Part shown: one piece after another, positions 8,206 through 17,202 of the stretch | Position numbering within the stretch: position 1 is the first letter of the stretch | Layout of the letters: each line of letters opens with the position of its first letter | Source of the DNA: Simiduia agarivorans SA1 = DSM 21679 | GTDB taxonomy: Bacteria; Pseudomonadota; Gammaproteobacteria; Pseudomonadales; Cellvibrionaceae | NCBI RefSeq assembly: GCF_000305785.2 | Contig: NC_018868.3 | Coordinates: 3,146,270-3,210,269, forward strand | DNA length: 64,000 bases | Direction: 5' to 3' | Position numbers and translations under genes: made by a program | The notes under the pieces: generated by a model | The model's input: only the letters and a program-made list of their open reading frames with translations | Told to the model about the DNA's origin: nothing | Database searches by the model: none

Positions 8206-8919
8206 ATGGCGGGTTTCAATGGTCGCCGCGTGGCGTGGCAACTGCATAAATACCTTTCCTATCTGGTGTTTGCCCAGGTGTTTTTCTGGGTCGCGGGCGG
8301 GGTGTTGTTTGCCACCCTGCCGTTTAAAGCCTGGGTCAAAGGCGGTGACTATATCGAAGCGCCTGCTGCGCCGGTGATTCACGCCGGGCAACTGGACACC
8401 GCCTTAGCGACCCTGACCGGGGTCACGCGGGTAGAGGCAGTGGCTTCGGCCAATGGCGATTTGCTGCGGGTGGAAAGTCCGGACGGTGTGCATTGGTTTG
8501 ATGCCCGCGGCTTTGCCGCGCCGCTGGCCGATGCCCTGGCCGTTGAGGCGTTCGGGCAATCCCTGCTGAAAACCCCGGCGCAATCGGTATATGTGCGCTG
8601 GCTTGCGGATACAGAAACCCGCTTGGGCATTGTGGATGAGCTGGGCGGGCAGGTGGGCGTCTGGCAGATGACGGTGGATGACAGCTACCGGTTGTATTTC
8701 GGACCCGAGGGGCAATTCCTGAAAGTGAGGACTGACTACTGGGTTTGGTTCGATGCCTTCTGGCGTCTGCACATCATGGATTACGGGCTGGGCGAGGATT
8801 TCAACAACACATTGCTCAGGGTATTTTCCTGGCTGGCCTTGTTGTTTGTGCTGTCTGGGATGGTGCTGAGCTACTTTGCGGCCAGGCAACAATGGCGGAA
8901 ATCCAGCCCGTTTAAATAA
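8206..8919 (+). CDS. PepSY-domain membrane protein
   Basis: A 237-residue protein with an N-terminal TM helix (LSYLVFAQVFFWVAGGVLFA, about 18-37), a periplasmic PepSY-like region and a C-terminal TM helix (VFSWLALLFVLSGMVLSYFA). The segment DAFWRLHIMDYGLGEDFNN with its HIMDY motif is typical of PepSY-associated TM proteins found beside siderophore and heme receptors, where some reduce ferric complexes; a reductase role here is only inferred. It lies just upstream of the Fur-box promoter of a TonB receptor, so it may have its own promoter, yet its context points to iron uptake. Confidence 0.72.
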   Translation: MAGFNGRRVAWQLHKYLSYLVFAQVFFWVAGGVLFATLPFKAWVKGGDYIEAPAAPVIHAGQLDTALATLTGVTRVEAVASANGDLLRVESPDGVHWFDARGFAAPLADALAVEAFGQSLLKTPAQSVYVRWLADTETRLGIVDELGGQVGVWQMTVDDSYRLYFGPEGQFLKVRTDYWVWFDAFWRLHIMDYGLGEDFNNTLLRVFSWLALLFVLSGMVLSYFAARQQWRKSSPFK

Positions 8920-8920
8920 A

Positions 8921-8968
8921 AATAATTCTCATTTGTGTTGACTAGCAAATAATAATGGTTATCATTTG
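8921..8968 (+). promoter_or_regulatory. Fur-controlled promoter of the receptor operon
   Basis: TTGACT (8938-8943) and TATCAT (8960-8965) form a sigma-70-like pair with 16-base spacing. The -10 is covered by AATAATAATGGTTATCATT (8949-8967 region), which matches the GATAAT-repeat Fur consensus at about 12 of 19 positions. A second Fur-like half, AATAATTCTCATTTG, lies at 8921-8935. Iron-loaded Fur should block this promoter. Confidence 0.75.
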
Positions 8969-9005
8969 CAAAAAATGACTGACAATCCATTATTGGGGAA
9001 CACAC

Positions 9006-10970
9006 GTGAACACGCAGGGATTTGCCATTGGGCTAATGGCGGCCGCGATTGCCGGCCAGGTATGGGGTAATACAGATCCGGTGGCGGCAACCGCCACCGA
9101 CGGGCAGGACAGCATGGAAACCGTGCAGGTCTGGGCCACGCGAGTGAAGAGTTCTTCCGTATACCTGGGCGAAACCCAGATCGTCACCCGTCAGGCCGAT
9201 CACCTGAGTGAATTGATGCGCGATATCCCCGGTGTCGACATCGGCGGCACCCATTCGGTGAATCAGCGCATCAATATCCGCGGCCTGGATGACCGCAACC
9301 TCAATATCACCATCGATGGCGCGCGCCAGAACAATTACCTGTTCCACCACATGGGCAACCTGTTGGTGAATCCGGATATTCTGCGGTCGGTGGACGTGGA
9401 TGTGGGTGCGAACTCGGTGTTGGCTGGCGCGCTCGGTGGTGCCGTGCGGTTTGAAACCAAGTCGGCTGCCGATCTGCTGCAGGGGGCGTCCTTTGGTGCG
9501 CGCGCGCAACTGGGTTACAACACCAATGCAGCCAGTTCCGGTTCGCTCACGGCCTATGGCAAGCTCACCGATAACACCGATCTGCTCGGATACATCAATC
9601 AGATTGACCGGCGCAATTTCAAAGACGGCAATGGCACCGAAATTCTGGGCAACGACGGCCGCCAGATGAATGGTCTGGTGAAGTTCGGTGTGGACCTGAA
9701 CCCGGATCATCGCCTGACGCTGACTTACGATCGCTACGACGATCGCGGTGATTACACCCCCCGGCCCGACATGGGTGTGGCCACCAACAGCAGTATCTCG
9801 GGCGATGTATTGTTTGATACAGAATTCGGCCGGCAAACACTCAACCTGGGTTACCGGGGTGCTCTGGGCGATGCCGGCGAGCTGGTGATCAACGGCTACC
9901 AGGCCCGCTACACACTCTGGCGCGACGAGGAAAACCTCTACGGCACCGGCGAAGTGGAAGGTCGTGCAGACAATACCGGCGTGGTGTTGTTGGCAACGCA
10001 GGATCTGCATTGGGGGCTGGATCACGCGCTGACGCTGGGTGCCGAATGGAACGACTACCAGACCGAGTACATCGAAGAAGGCGCAGCACTCGGGGCCGAA
10101 TCCCAGGATGCGCGCGCAATCTATTTGCAGGACCGGCTGAGCCTCACCGACAGTGTGTTCCTGACACCGGGCGTACGCTATGACCAGATCCGCAACGATT
10201 CGGTCAACGGCAATGAAACCTACGGCGATTGGAGTTTCGCGCTGGCAGCCGAATGGCATCTCACGCAAGGGCTGCAACTGTTGGCCAGCAGCACCGAAGT
10301 GTTCAAGGCGCCGGAGCTGACCGAAGTGCTGGTGGGCGCGGGCTTTGGTAAGCCGGCCAATCCCGACCTGAAAGCCGAACAGGCCCGCAACGACCAGATT
10401 GGCGTGCAGTTTTCCCGGGACGCCATCCTCGGCGCCGATCAGTTCACGGCCGGTTTTAATCTTTTCCGCACCCACATCGATAACGCCATTCAGTATTCCA
10501 CCCGTACCGGCGATAGCAATGTGGGCAAGGTGGACATTGACGGTGGCGAGCTGAGCCTGGTGTATGCCGTGGGGCAATTCAATGCGCTGTTCACTTACGC
10601 GCGCTCACGCTCCGATACGCACGGCCAGACTGCCAGCGGCACACTTGAACGCGAAGTGGGCGACAGCGTCGGATTGGAGCTGGCTTACACCCTGGCCGAA
10701 TGGGATCTGGTGTGGACCAGTCGCCTGATTGAGGATGAACCCTCACAGGATAAACCCGGCTACGACATTCATAACGTGTCCTTGCGCTGGCAACCGGCGG
10801 CCATCGATGGCCTCTATCTGGTGGCCGGTGTGGACAATATTTTCAATGCCCAGTACACCTCACATGCATCGCGCGTGGGCGAATCCAATCATCCGCGCTT
10901 CGGCCATTTGGTGCTGAATGATTACGAGCCGGGTCGCAATGTGAAACTGACGGCGTCTTACAGTTTTTAG
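9006..10970 (+). CDS. TonB-dependent receptor, hemoglobin/heme-type
   Basis: A 654-residue outer-membrane receptor. It starts at a GTG with GGGGAA upstream and has a signal peptide (residues 1 to about 21) and a TonB box-like METVQVWATR. The plug domain includes NQRINIRGLDDRNLNITIDGARQ and VDVDVGANSVLAGALGGAVRFETK; the wording 'IDGARQNNYLFHH' and 'DPDIL/NPDILRSVDVDVGANS' is typical of the hemoglobin/heme receptor branch. A plug-barrel fold follows, ending in the terminal Phe (TASYSF). The Fur-box promoter in front supports iron or heme as substrate, but a siderophore or another metal cannot be excluded. A terminator follows before the PepSY gene. Confidence 0.82.
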   Translation: MNTQGFAIGLMAAAIAGQVWGNTDPVAATATDGQDSMETVQVWATRVKSSSVYLGETQIVTRQADHLSELMRDIPGVDIGGTHSVNQRINIRGLDDRNLNITIDGARQNNYLFHHMGNLLVNPDILRSVDVDVGANSVLAGALGGAVRFETKSAADLLQGASFGARAQLGYNTNAASSGSLTAYGKLTDNTDLLGYINQIDRRNFKDGNGTEILGNDGRQMNGLVKFGVDLNPDHRLTLTYDRYDDRGDYTPRPDMGVATNSSISGDVLFDTEFGRQTLNLGYRGALGDAGELVINGYQARYTLWRDEENLYGTGEVEGRADNTGVVLLATQDLHWGLDHALTLGAEWNDYQTEYIEEGAALGAESQDARAIYLQDRLSLTDSVFLTPGVRYDQIRNDSVNGNETYGDWSFALAAEWHLTQGLQLLASSTEVFKAPELTEVLVGAGFGKPANPDLKAEQARNDQIGVQFSRDAILGADQFTAGFNLFRTHIDNAIQYSTRTGDSNVGKVDIDGGELSLVYAVGQFNALFTYARSRSDTHGQTASGTLEREVGDSVGLELAYTLAEWDLVWTSRLIEDEPSQDKPGYDIHNVSLRWQPAAIDGLYLVAGVDNIFNAQYTSHASRVGESNHPRFGHLVLNDYEPGRNVKLTASYSF

Positions 10971-10998
10971 TTTTCCGTGCTTAACCGCATGTCTCAGT

Positions 10999-11026
10999 TG
11001 GGGCCCGCCAGGGCCCACTTTTTTAT
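10999..11026 (+). terminator. Terminator or attenuator after the receptor gene
   Basis: TGGGGCCCGCCAGGGCCCA folds into a 7-bp stem with one bulged G and loop GCCA, followed by CTTTTTT. It may lower expression of the downstream PepSY/DUF2271/DUF4198 genes relative to the receptor. Confidence 0.65.
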
Positions 11027-11036
11027 TGAATAAAGT

Positions 11037-11627
11037 ATGAAGCCGCAATGGAGTAAGTGGGCCAGGACCACGCACTGGATCAGTTCGGCGCTGGGCTTGC
11101 TGAGCCTGCTGTCGTTTTCGGTGACCGGTATCACCCTCAATCACCCGGACTGGTTCTCGGCCAACCGCTCGGTCGAGCAGCGCACGTTGGTGTTGACGGA
11201 AAGTCAGCACGTTCATTGGCGTCAACAGGGTGAGCGCGCACAGTTTGAGCTGCTCGCGCAGTTACTGGACCAACAGTTTGCATTGCCGTTGCCGCAGCGT
11301 TTCGAACAGGACGACGTGGAATGGGTGTTTGATTACCCCAAACCGGGCGGCGTGATCACCGTGGTGTTTGATGTGGAAACCGGTGAACTTTTTTATGAAG
11401 AGGTCAATGACGGCTGGGTGTCTTTGATCAACGATCTTCACAAGGGCAGACACAGTGGCCGTGTCTGGTCCGGGTATATCGATATCACGGCGCTGGTGTG
11501 TATGTTCTTTTCGTTAACCGGGCTTTGGTTGTTATGGGTGCATGCGCGCAAGCGGCTGTCCACCTGGCCGCTGGTGCTGGCGGGCGGATTGGTTCCGTTG
11601 TTTATCTATGGGATTTTCGTGCTATGA
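11037..11627 (+). CDS. PepSY-associated TM protein
   Basis: A 196-residue inner-membrane protein. TM1 (ISSALGLLSLLSFSVTGITLNH, about 12-33) is followed by a periplasmic stretch with PepSY-like features (VVFDVETGELFYEEVNDGWVS), an INDLHKGRHSGRVW motif, and two C-terminal TM helices (ITALVCMFFSLTGLWLLWVHA; WPLVLAGGLVPLFIYGIFVL). The 'DLHKGRHSG..W' motif is common in PepSY proteins that sit with DUF2271 and DUF4198 genes in TonB receptor loci. It overlaps the next gene by ATGA. It probably helps move electrons or iron across the inner membrane; that role is inferred. Confidence 0.75.
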   Translation: MKPQWSKWARTTHWISSALGLLSLLSFSVTGITLNHPDWFSANRSVEQRTLVLTESQHVHWRQQGERAQFELLAQLLDQQFALPLPQRFEQDDVEWVFDYPKPGGVITVVFDVETGELFYEEVNDGWVSLINDLHKGRHSGRVWSGYIDITALVCMFFSLTGLWLLWVHARKRLSTWPLVLAGGLVPLFIYGIFVL

Positions 11628-12091
11628 AAAACGGGTTTTTGTTTTTGGCTCTGCTGGTTGCCCATGCAAGACAAGCCGCTGAACTCAGGGTACAGGTAGC
11701 GATACCGCAATTGGATGTGGCGGAGTACCACCGCCCCTATGTGGCCGTATGGATTGAAAACGATCAGCGTAAAACCGTAGCACAAATCAGCCATTGGCTG
11801 GAACAGGAAAAATGGCATCGCGATTTGCGCAGCTGGTGGCGGCGGGGCGGCAAGTCCCTCGCGCTGCCAGTGGATGGGGTTACCGGCGCTACCCGCAAAC
11901 CGGGGCGCTATGAGCTGGTTCAGCAGCTGGAGTTAATGCCCGGGAAGTATGTGCTGAATGTGGAAGCCGTGCGCGAGGTGGGCGGCCGTGAGCATATCAA
12001 ACTGCCTTTTGTCTGGCAGGGAAAAAGCCTGACTTCACAGCAGCAAGGAAAACATGAACTGGGCGCCGTAGCTTTTACCCTGGCGCCCTGA
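11624..12091 (+). CDS. DUF2271 family exported protein
   Basis: A 155-residue secreted protein. The ATG at 11624 overlaps the stop of the PepSY gene, and a signal peptide occupies residues 1 to about 18. The core IPQLDVAEYHRPYVAVWIEND...VAQISHWLEQEKWHRDLRSWWRRGG...DGVTGATRKPGRYEL is the recognisable DUF2271 pattern. Its biochemical role is unknown, but it regularly occurs between PepSY and DUF4198 genes in iron-responsive clusters. The frame is open further upstream, but translational coupling at the ATGA favours this start. Confidence 0.8.
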   Translation: MKNGFLFLALLVAHARQAAELRVQVAIPQLDVAEYHRPYVAVWIENDQRKTVAQISHWLEQEKWHRDLRSWWRRGGKSLALPVDGVTGATRKPGRYELVQQLELMPGKYVLNVEAVREVGGREHIKLPFVWQGKSLTSQQQGKHELGAVAFTLAP

Positions 12092-12103
12092 GGCAATCAA
12101 TCT

Positions 12104-12934
12104 ATGGATAAATCTATGCAGATGATCAGCAAGCAAATTTTCGTATTTATTGCCATTGCCCTGTTCAGCGCGAGCAGCATGGCGCATAAACGTTGGCTGT
12201 TGCCAAGCGATTTTTCGCTCAGCGATGCGGAGACCGTGATCGTGGATTACAGCGCAAGCAACAACCTGTTCTATGTGGACAAGGCGATGCCGCTAAATGA
12301 TCTGCGGGTGCTCGATCCCGCGGGCAACGAAATGGCGCCGTCATCCGTGGTTAACATGTCGCGTCGCACCAGTGCAGAGATTGCCATTGATCAGCCGGGC
12401 AGCTATCGCTTGCAGGCCGGCAGGTCACCCATGTATTTCGCCGCCTGGCAGGTTCCGGGTGAAACGCAGCCGCAACGCGCGCGCGGTAGTCTGGCGTCGC
12501 TGAAAGAAAAAATTCCGGCCAACGCTACACAGGTTAAATGGATGCAGTCGTTGTCCTGTATCGAAACCTACATTTCTCTGGGTGAGCCGAATCTGAATGC
12601 GCAGATCAAACAGCCTGCGTCACAAGGGCTCAGTATGGTGCCCGTGTTACACCCCAACCTTGCTTATAGCGACGAACCGACAAAGCTCCGGTTTTTTCTC
12701 AACGGCGAGGCGGCGGCCAATCTCACGGTAACGGTGACACCTGAAGGCACCCGCTATCGCGATATGCAGGGCGATCAGCAATTCAGCACCGATGCCGAGG
12801 GCTATGTGACGCTGCATTGGCCGGGCGCGGGTCGATTCCTCGTGGAAGCAGAACACGCTATTCAACACAGCGAAGGTCAGTTTGCAGAGACGTTTTTCAG
12901 CTACTACCTGACGCTGGAAGTCCTGCACCCATAG
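12104..12934 (+). CDS. DUF4198 family periplasmic protein
   Basis: A 276-residue exported protein with signal peptide IFVFIAIALFSASSMA ending just before HKRWLLPSDFSLS. The mature N-terminal 'AH..WL.PS.......G/E.V..D...SN..F' is typical of DUF4198, a beta-sandwich family found near metal and TonB-dependent uptake genes. The mature protein begins with His, a possible metal ligand. Three in-frame ATGs (12104, 12116, 12122) could start it; the first has GAGG ten bases upstream. Last gene of the Fur-linked cluster. Function unknown; a metal-binding periplasmic carrier is plausible. Confidence 0.78.
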   Translation: MDKSMQMISKQIFVFIAIALFSASSMAHKRWLLPSDFSLSDAETVIVDYSASNNLFYVDKAMPLNDLRVLDPAGNEMAPSSVVNMSRRTSAEIAIDQPGSYRLQAGRSPMYFAAWQVPGETQPQRARGSLASLKEKIPANATQVKWMQSLSCIETYISLGEPNLNAQIKQPASQGLSMVPVLHPNLAYSDEPTKLRFFLNGEAAANLTVTVTPEGTRYRDMQGDQQFSTDAEGYVTLHWPGAGRFLVEAEHAIQHSEGQFAETFFSYYLTLEVLHP

Positions 12935-12981
12935 TGTTCCGCGCAATTTGGTATAGTGTGCGTTTTTAATCGGAGCACACC

Positions 12982-13584
12982 ATGACCGACGATAAAGCCG
13001 AACGCCATAAATCCCGCATGCAACAGCGCAAGGCACTGGTGGATGCGGGCATTGCGCGCGCCACCGAAGTGCGCGGCGTGGTGATCGTGCTCACCGGTGA
13101 CGGCAAAGGCAAAAGTTCTTCTGCCTTCGGCACGGCGGTTCGCGCACTGGGTCACGGTTATAAGGTGGGCATAGTGCAATTCATCAAGGGTACCTGGGAG
13201 TGCGGTGAGCGAAACATTCTGCAAACCCTGCCCGGTGTGGAATACCATGTGATGGGCACGGGCTTTACCTGGGAAACCCAGGATGCCGAAAAGGATAAGG
13301 CCGCTGCTGAAGCCTGCTGGACAGAAAGTGAACACCTGTTGCGGGACCCTGAAATCAAGCTGGTGGTACTCGATGAGCTCACCTATATCCTCAATTACAA
13401 ATACCTCGACAAAGACCGGGTGCTGGATGCCATCCGCCGCCGCCCACGGGATCAGACCGTCATCATCACCGGCCGCGGCGCAAAAAAATATCTGGAAGAC
13501 CTGGCCGATACCTTCAGTGAAGTAAAAGCCATCAAGCATGCGTTTCAGTCGGGCGTGGCCGCGCAAAAGGGCATTGAATGGTAG
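12982..13584 (+). CDS. cobO: Cob(I)yrinic acid a,c-diamide adenosyltransferase
   Basis: A 200-residue ATP:corrinoid adenosyltransferase of the CobA/CobO/BtuR family, which attaches the 5'-deoxyadenosyl ligand to cobalt. The P-loop GDGKGKSSSAFGTAVRALGHG lies at about 38-58. VGIVQFIKGTWECGE and VVLDELTYILNY (Walker B-like) follow, then RRRPRDQTVIITGRGA, all standard for the family. Length is normal (about 200). CGGAG ribosome site. It stands alone between the DUF4198 gene and the M16 peptidase, with a possible TATAGT -10 at about 12952. It works with BtuB and CobQ of this window in B12 salvage or synthesis. Confidence 0.93.
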   Translation: MTDDKAERHKSRMQQRKALVDAGIARATEVRGVVIVLTGDGKGKSSSAFGTAVRALGHGYKVGIVQFIKGTWECGERNILQTLPGVEYHVMGTGFTWETQDAEKDKAAAEACWTESEHLLRDPEIKLVVLDELTYILNYKYLDKDRVLDAIRRRPRDQTVIITGRGAKKYLEDLADTFSEVKAIKHAFQSGVAAQKGIEW

Positions 13585-13699
13585 TTGCGATGGCCTGAGC
13601 CACAGTTACGACCAGTGAGCTTGAGCTTCGGTGGGGATGCCGTAGTGTGCTAGGGTTAGCGGGTGCACTGCGCCCTCATACTTTCAAACGGAGCTTGCT

Positions 13700-16438
13700 A
13701 TGTTGAAAAAGCCGCTGGCCCTCGCGGCCCTGCTGTATGCCGGTCAGACCTTTGCCGGACCCCTCACCGACTCGGTTGAAATCCCCTACGAGAGTTTTAC
13801 CCTCGATAATGGCCTGCGCGTGGTGGTACACACCGACCGCAAGGCGCCCGTGGTGGCGGTGAATGTCTGGTATCACGTAGGTTCCAAGGATGAAAAGCCC
13901 GGCAAGACCGGCTTTGCGCATTTGTTTGAGCACCTGATGTTCAATGGCAGCGAAAACTATCCGGGCGAATTTTTTGAGCCGTTTGAAAAAGCCGGCGCCA
14001 CCAACATGAACGGCACCACCTGGCTGGACCGCACCAACTATTTTGAAACCGTACCCACGCCGGCGCTGGACATGGCCTTGTGGATGGAATCCGACCGGAT
14101 GGGCCACATGCTGGGCGCCATCGACCAGGCCAAACTGGATGAGCAGCGCGGCGTGGTGCAAAACGAAAAGCGTCAGGGCGAAAACCAGCCCTATGGCCGC
14201 AGTTGGGATATTCTGCAAAAAGCGGCATTCCCAGAGGGGCACCCTTACTCCTGGAGTACTATTGGCTCAATGGAGGATCTGAATGCCGCCTCGCTTGAGG
14301 ATGTCAAACAGTGGTTCAATGAGTACTACGGCGCGAGCAATGCCGTGGTGGTGTTGGCGGGTGATATCGATGTGGCGACTGCCAAAGCCAAAATGGAAAA
14401 GTATTTCGGCTTTGTGCAGCCGGGTGAGCCCATCGACCGGCAGAAAGCCTGGGTCGCCAAGCGCACAGATACCAAGCGCGTAAAAACCCAGGACCGCGTA
14501 CCCCAGGCCCGTTTGTATAAAAGCTGGAACACCGCAGAGCTTGCCAGCACCGACGCCGACGTCATGCAGATGGTGGGCGAACTGCTGGCCGGTGGCAAAA
14601 ACTCGCGCCTGTACAAGCGGTTGGTGCATGAAGACCAGATTGCCACCAGTGTGAATGTGGCGTATTTCCCGTTTGAGCTCGCCAGCTTGTTCACCATCAT
14701 TGCCGATGCCAAGCCCGGCGTCAGTCTTGCTGAGATTGAGCGCGTGATCGACGAAGAAATCGCCTTGTTCCTGAAAAAAGGTCCGAGCAAAAAAGAACTG
14801 GAACGCGTGCGCACCAGCTTGTTTGCGGGCTTTGTCCGCGGCGTGGAAAAAGTCGGCGGCTGGGGCGGTAAGTCCGATATTCTGGCCAGCAATGCGGTGT
14901 ACATGGGCGATCCGGGTGCCTACAAGAAAAGCCTGCTGACCATGGAAGAAGCCAGTACGAAAACCGTTCAATCGGTTGCCAAGCGCTGGTTGTCCGAAGG
15001 CGATCTGGTGTTGGAAGTCACACCCTTCCCGAAAATGGCCGCGTCTGGTCAGGATGCGGACCGCAGCCAGGTGCCCGATACCGGTGCCGTACCCCAATTG
15101 TCCTTTCCGGCAATTGAACGCACCGAATTGTCCAATGGCCTGAAGGTGGTGTTTGCCCGTCGCGATACCGTGCCGCAGGTGAACATGTCGCTGCAATTTG
15201 ATGCCGGTTACGCGGCCGATTTCGGCAGCAAGCTCGGTCTGGCCAAGCTGGCCTCCGGCACCATGTTGGAAGGCACCAAGAAGCGCGACGCGCTGGAAAT
15301 TGCCGAACAGCTGGAATCCTTGGGCGCCGAGTGGACTGTCAACAATAACGTGGATCAAACCACCTTTGGTTTGTCTGCGTTGAAAACCAATCTGCGTCCC
15401 ACGCTGGAGATTTATGCCGATATCCTGGGGAATCCTGCGTTCCGGGAAGCGGATGTTGAACGCAAGCGTTCACTCGCCATTGCCGGCATCGCGCAGGAAA
15501 AATCCCAGCCGGTGTCGATGGCACTGCGCACTTTGCCACCACTTTTGTACGGTAGTGATCACGCCTACGGTATTCCGCTTACGGGCTCCGGCACGGAAGA
15601 GAGCGTTAAGGCCATCACCATTGAGGACATGAAAAATTTCCATCAGCAGTGGATACGGCCCGATAACGGCACCCTGATTGTGGTGGGCGCGATGGCGCTG
15701 GAAGAACTGAAGCCGGAGCTCGAGCGCACGCTGGGCAAATGGGATGCGCCCAAGTCCGCCAAAGGCGAGAAAAAACTGCATGCGGTGGCAGCGCAGGACA
15801 GTGCAAGTGTCTATCTGATCGATAAGCCCGGTGCACAGCAATCGGTGATTCTGGCCGGTCAATTGGTGCCGAGTGCAAAAGACGAAAGCAATCTCGCTCT
15901 GGATATGGCCAATACCATTCTGGGCGGTGCTTTCACCGCGCGCCTGAACATGAACCTGCGCGAAGACAAACACTGGGCTTATGGTGCCTATACCTTCATG
16001 TTGGATGCGCAGGCGCAGCAGCCGCTGATGGCCTATGCACCGGTGCAAACCGACAAAACCAAGGAAGCGCTGGCCGAAGTGCAGAAAGAATTGCGCGACT
16101 ACCTGGGCAAGCGTCCCGCGACCCAGGAAGAGCTGAAGCGCTACCAAATGAACAAAGTGGCAAAACTGCCCGGCAGCTATGAAACCATGAACGCCGTGCT
16201 CGGCGCGATGGCGGAGCAGGTGCGCTTTGATCGCCCCGATGACGATGTGGTGACGTTTGCCAAGCGGGTCCAGTCACTCACGGTCGAGCAGGTGCGCGAT
16301 GTGGCCAGGGCAGAAATGACACCGGAAAATCTGGTGTGGGTGATTGTCGGCGATCTGGAAAAAATCCGCGCCGGCGTGGAATCGCTCAAACTCGGGAAAG
16401 TCCAGGTACTGGATGCCGATGGCAAACCGGTGAAGTAA
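13700..16438 (+). CDS. M16-family zinc metallopeptidase, two-domain, periplasmic
   Basis: A 912-residue protein with a signal peptide (about 1-19, AGQTFA|GP). The first half carries the inverted zinc motif HLFEHLMFNG (HxxEH) and the distal glutamate region EQRGVVQNEKRQ. The second half (from about residue 470) repeats the fold without a HxxEH, as expected for the non-catalytic M16 domain (VNMSLQFDAGYAAD...). Length and layout match pitrilysin-like bacterial M16 proteins that degrade peptides in the periplasm. Single gene, followed by a palindrome of the GGGGTCAGAC family. Confidence 0.88.
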   Translation: MLKKPLALAALLYAGQTFAGPLTDSVEIPYESFTLDNGLRVVVHTDRKAPVVAVNVWYHVGSKDEKPGKTGFAHLFEHLMFNGSENYPGEFFEPFEKAGATNMNGTTWLDRTNYFETVPTPALDMALWMESDRMGHMLGAIDQAKLDEQRGVVQNEKRQGENQPYGRSWDILQKAAFPEGHPYSWSTIGSMEDLNAASLEDVKQWFNEYYGASNAVVVLAGDIDVATAKAKMEKYFGFVQPGEPIDRQKAWVAKRTDTKRVKTQDRVPQARLYKSWNTAELASTDADVMQMVGELLAGGKNSRLYKRLVHEDQIATSVNVAYFPFELASLFTIIADAKPGVSLAEIERVIDEEIALFLKKGPSKKELERVRTSLFAGFVRGVEKVGGWGGKSDILASNAVYMGDPGAYKKSLLTMEEASTKTVQSVAKRWLSEGDLVLEVTPFPKMAASGQDADRSQVPDTGAVPQLSFPAIERTELSNGLKVVFARRDTVPQVNMSLQFDAGYAADFGSKLGLAKLASGTMLEGTKKRDALEIAEQLESLGAEWTVNNNVDQTTFGLSALKTNLRPTLEIYADILGNPAFREADVERKRSLAIAGIAQEKSQPVSMALRTLPPLLYGSDHAYGIPLTGSGTEESVKAITIEDMKNFHQQWIRPDNGTLIVVGAMALEELKPELERTLGKWDAPKSAKGEKKLHAVAAQDSASVYLIDKPGAQQSVILAGQLVPSAKDESNLALDMANTILGGAFTARLNMNLREDKHWAYGAYTFMLDAQAQQPLMAYAPVQTDKTKEALAEVQKELRDYLGKRPATQEELKRYQMNKVAKLPGSYETMNAVLGAMAEQVRFDRPDDDVVTFAKRVQSLTVEQVRDVARAEMTPENLVWVIVGDLEKIRAGVESLKLGKVQVLDADGKPVK

Positions 16439-16444
16439 CCTACC

Positions 16445-16472
16445 GGGGTCAGACTCGGTCGAGTCTGACTCC
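16445..16472. repeat. GGGGTCAGAC-family hairpin
   Basis: GGGGTCAGACTCG, then loop GT, then CGAGTCTGACTCC: a 13-bp stem with one G.T pair, seven bases after the M16 stop and between convergent genes. It probably ends transcription from one or both sides, although only a short T run follows. Confidence 0.8.
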
Positions 16473-16491
16473 GCTGTTTTCGTTCAATATT

Positions 16492-17202
16492 CTACAGGCT
16501 CATGGATTGGCGTAGCGTTTGTGACGCACGGCGCGACAGATCCACCTCCATTCCATTTTTGAGCCAGACCCTCAGGTTGCCGCTGACCCAGACTTCCAGC
16601 CGTTCAATGCTTTTCAGATTAATAATGGTTTGCCGGTTGGCCCGCAGAAAAACTGCAGCGGGTAACCGTTGCTCCAGCTGGTTGAGTGAGCGGTGTATCA
16701 TGGGTTTCGAGTTTTCCATGATGACCTGGCTGTAGTTGCCAGCGCTTTCAAAGCCGTGGATGCTTTTCAGCTCTACAAAAAAACACGCGTCATCCTGCTT
16801 GATGAATACCGAGCATTCCGGTGTCAGTGGTTCGGCGTTAGCGTCTGCCGGCTCATCCTCTCCCAGTGCTTTTTGCAGTGCCTGAGACAGGCGCACCGGC
16901 TCTACCGGCTTTAGCAGGTAATCCACTACCCGGTGTTCAAATGAACGCAGTGCGTATTGATCATAGGCAGTGGTAAAAATAACCTTGGGTGCGTAGGTGA
17001 GTGCGTCCAGCAATTCGAAGCCGTTGAGTCCGGGCATTTGAATGTCCAAAAACAACAGCTCGGGTTGAAGCTGGTTTAATGCTTTGATAGCAACCTGCGG
17101 GTCGCCAAACTCTCCCACTATGTCAATGCGCGTTTCCTTTTTAAGCAGGTTTTGTAATTCCAGTCGTGCCAGACGGGAGTCTTCCACTATCGCTGTTTTC
17201 AT
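16492..17202 (-). CDS. LytTR-type response regulator
   Basis: A 236-residue two-component regulator. The receiver domain (1 to about 120) has the phosphoacceptor Asp in LLFLDIQMPGLNGFELL, with Thr and Lys in IFTTAYDQYA and VDYLLKPVEPVRL. The LytTR DNA-binding domain (about 135-235) shows SIHGFESAGNYSQVIMEN...HRSLNQLEQRLPAAVFLRANRQTIINL. This matches the AlgR/LytR/YehT group. Its start overlaps the kinase stop (ATGA). It should respond to the neighbouring LytS-type kinase; target genes are unknown and may include its own operon. Confidence 0.9.
   Translation of the reverse strand: MKTAIVEDSRLARLELQNLLKKETRIDIVGEFGDPQVAIKALNQLQPELLFLDIQMPGLNGFELLDALTYAPKVIFTTAYDQYALRSFEHRVVDYLLKPVEPVRLSQALQKALGEDEPADANAEPLTPECSVFIKQDDACFFVELKSIHGFESAGNYSQVIMENSKPMIHRSLNQLEQRLPAAVFLRANRQTIINLKSIERLEVWVSGNLRVWLKNGMEVDLSRRASQTLRQSMSL

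Noticed and set aside
9033..10577. 514-codon antisense frame inside the heme-type receptor
   Set aside because: Shadow of the receptor; no recognisable protein features.
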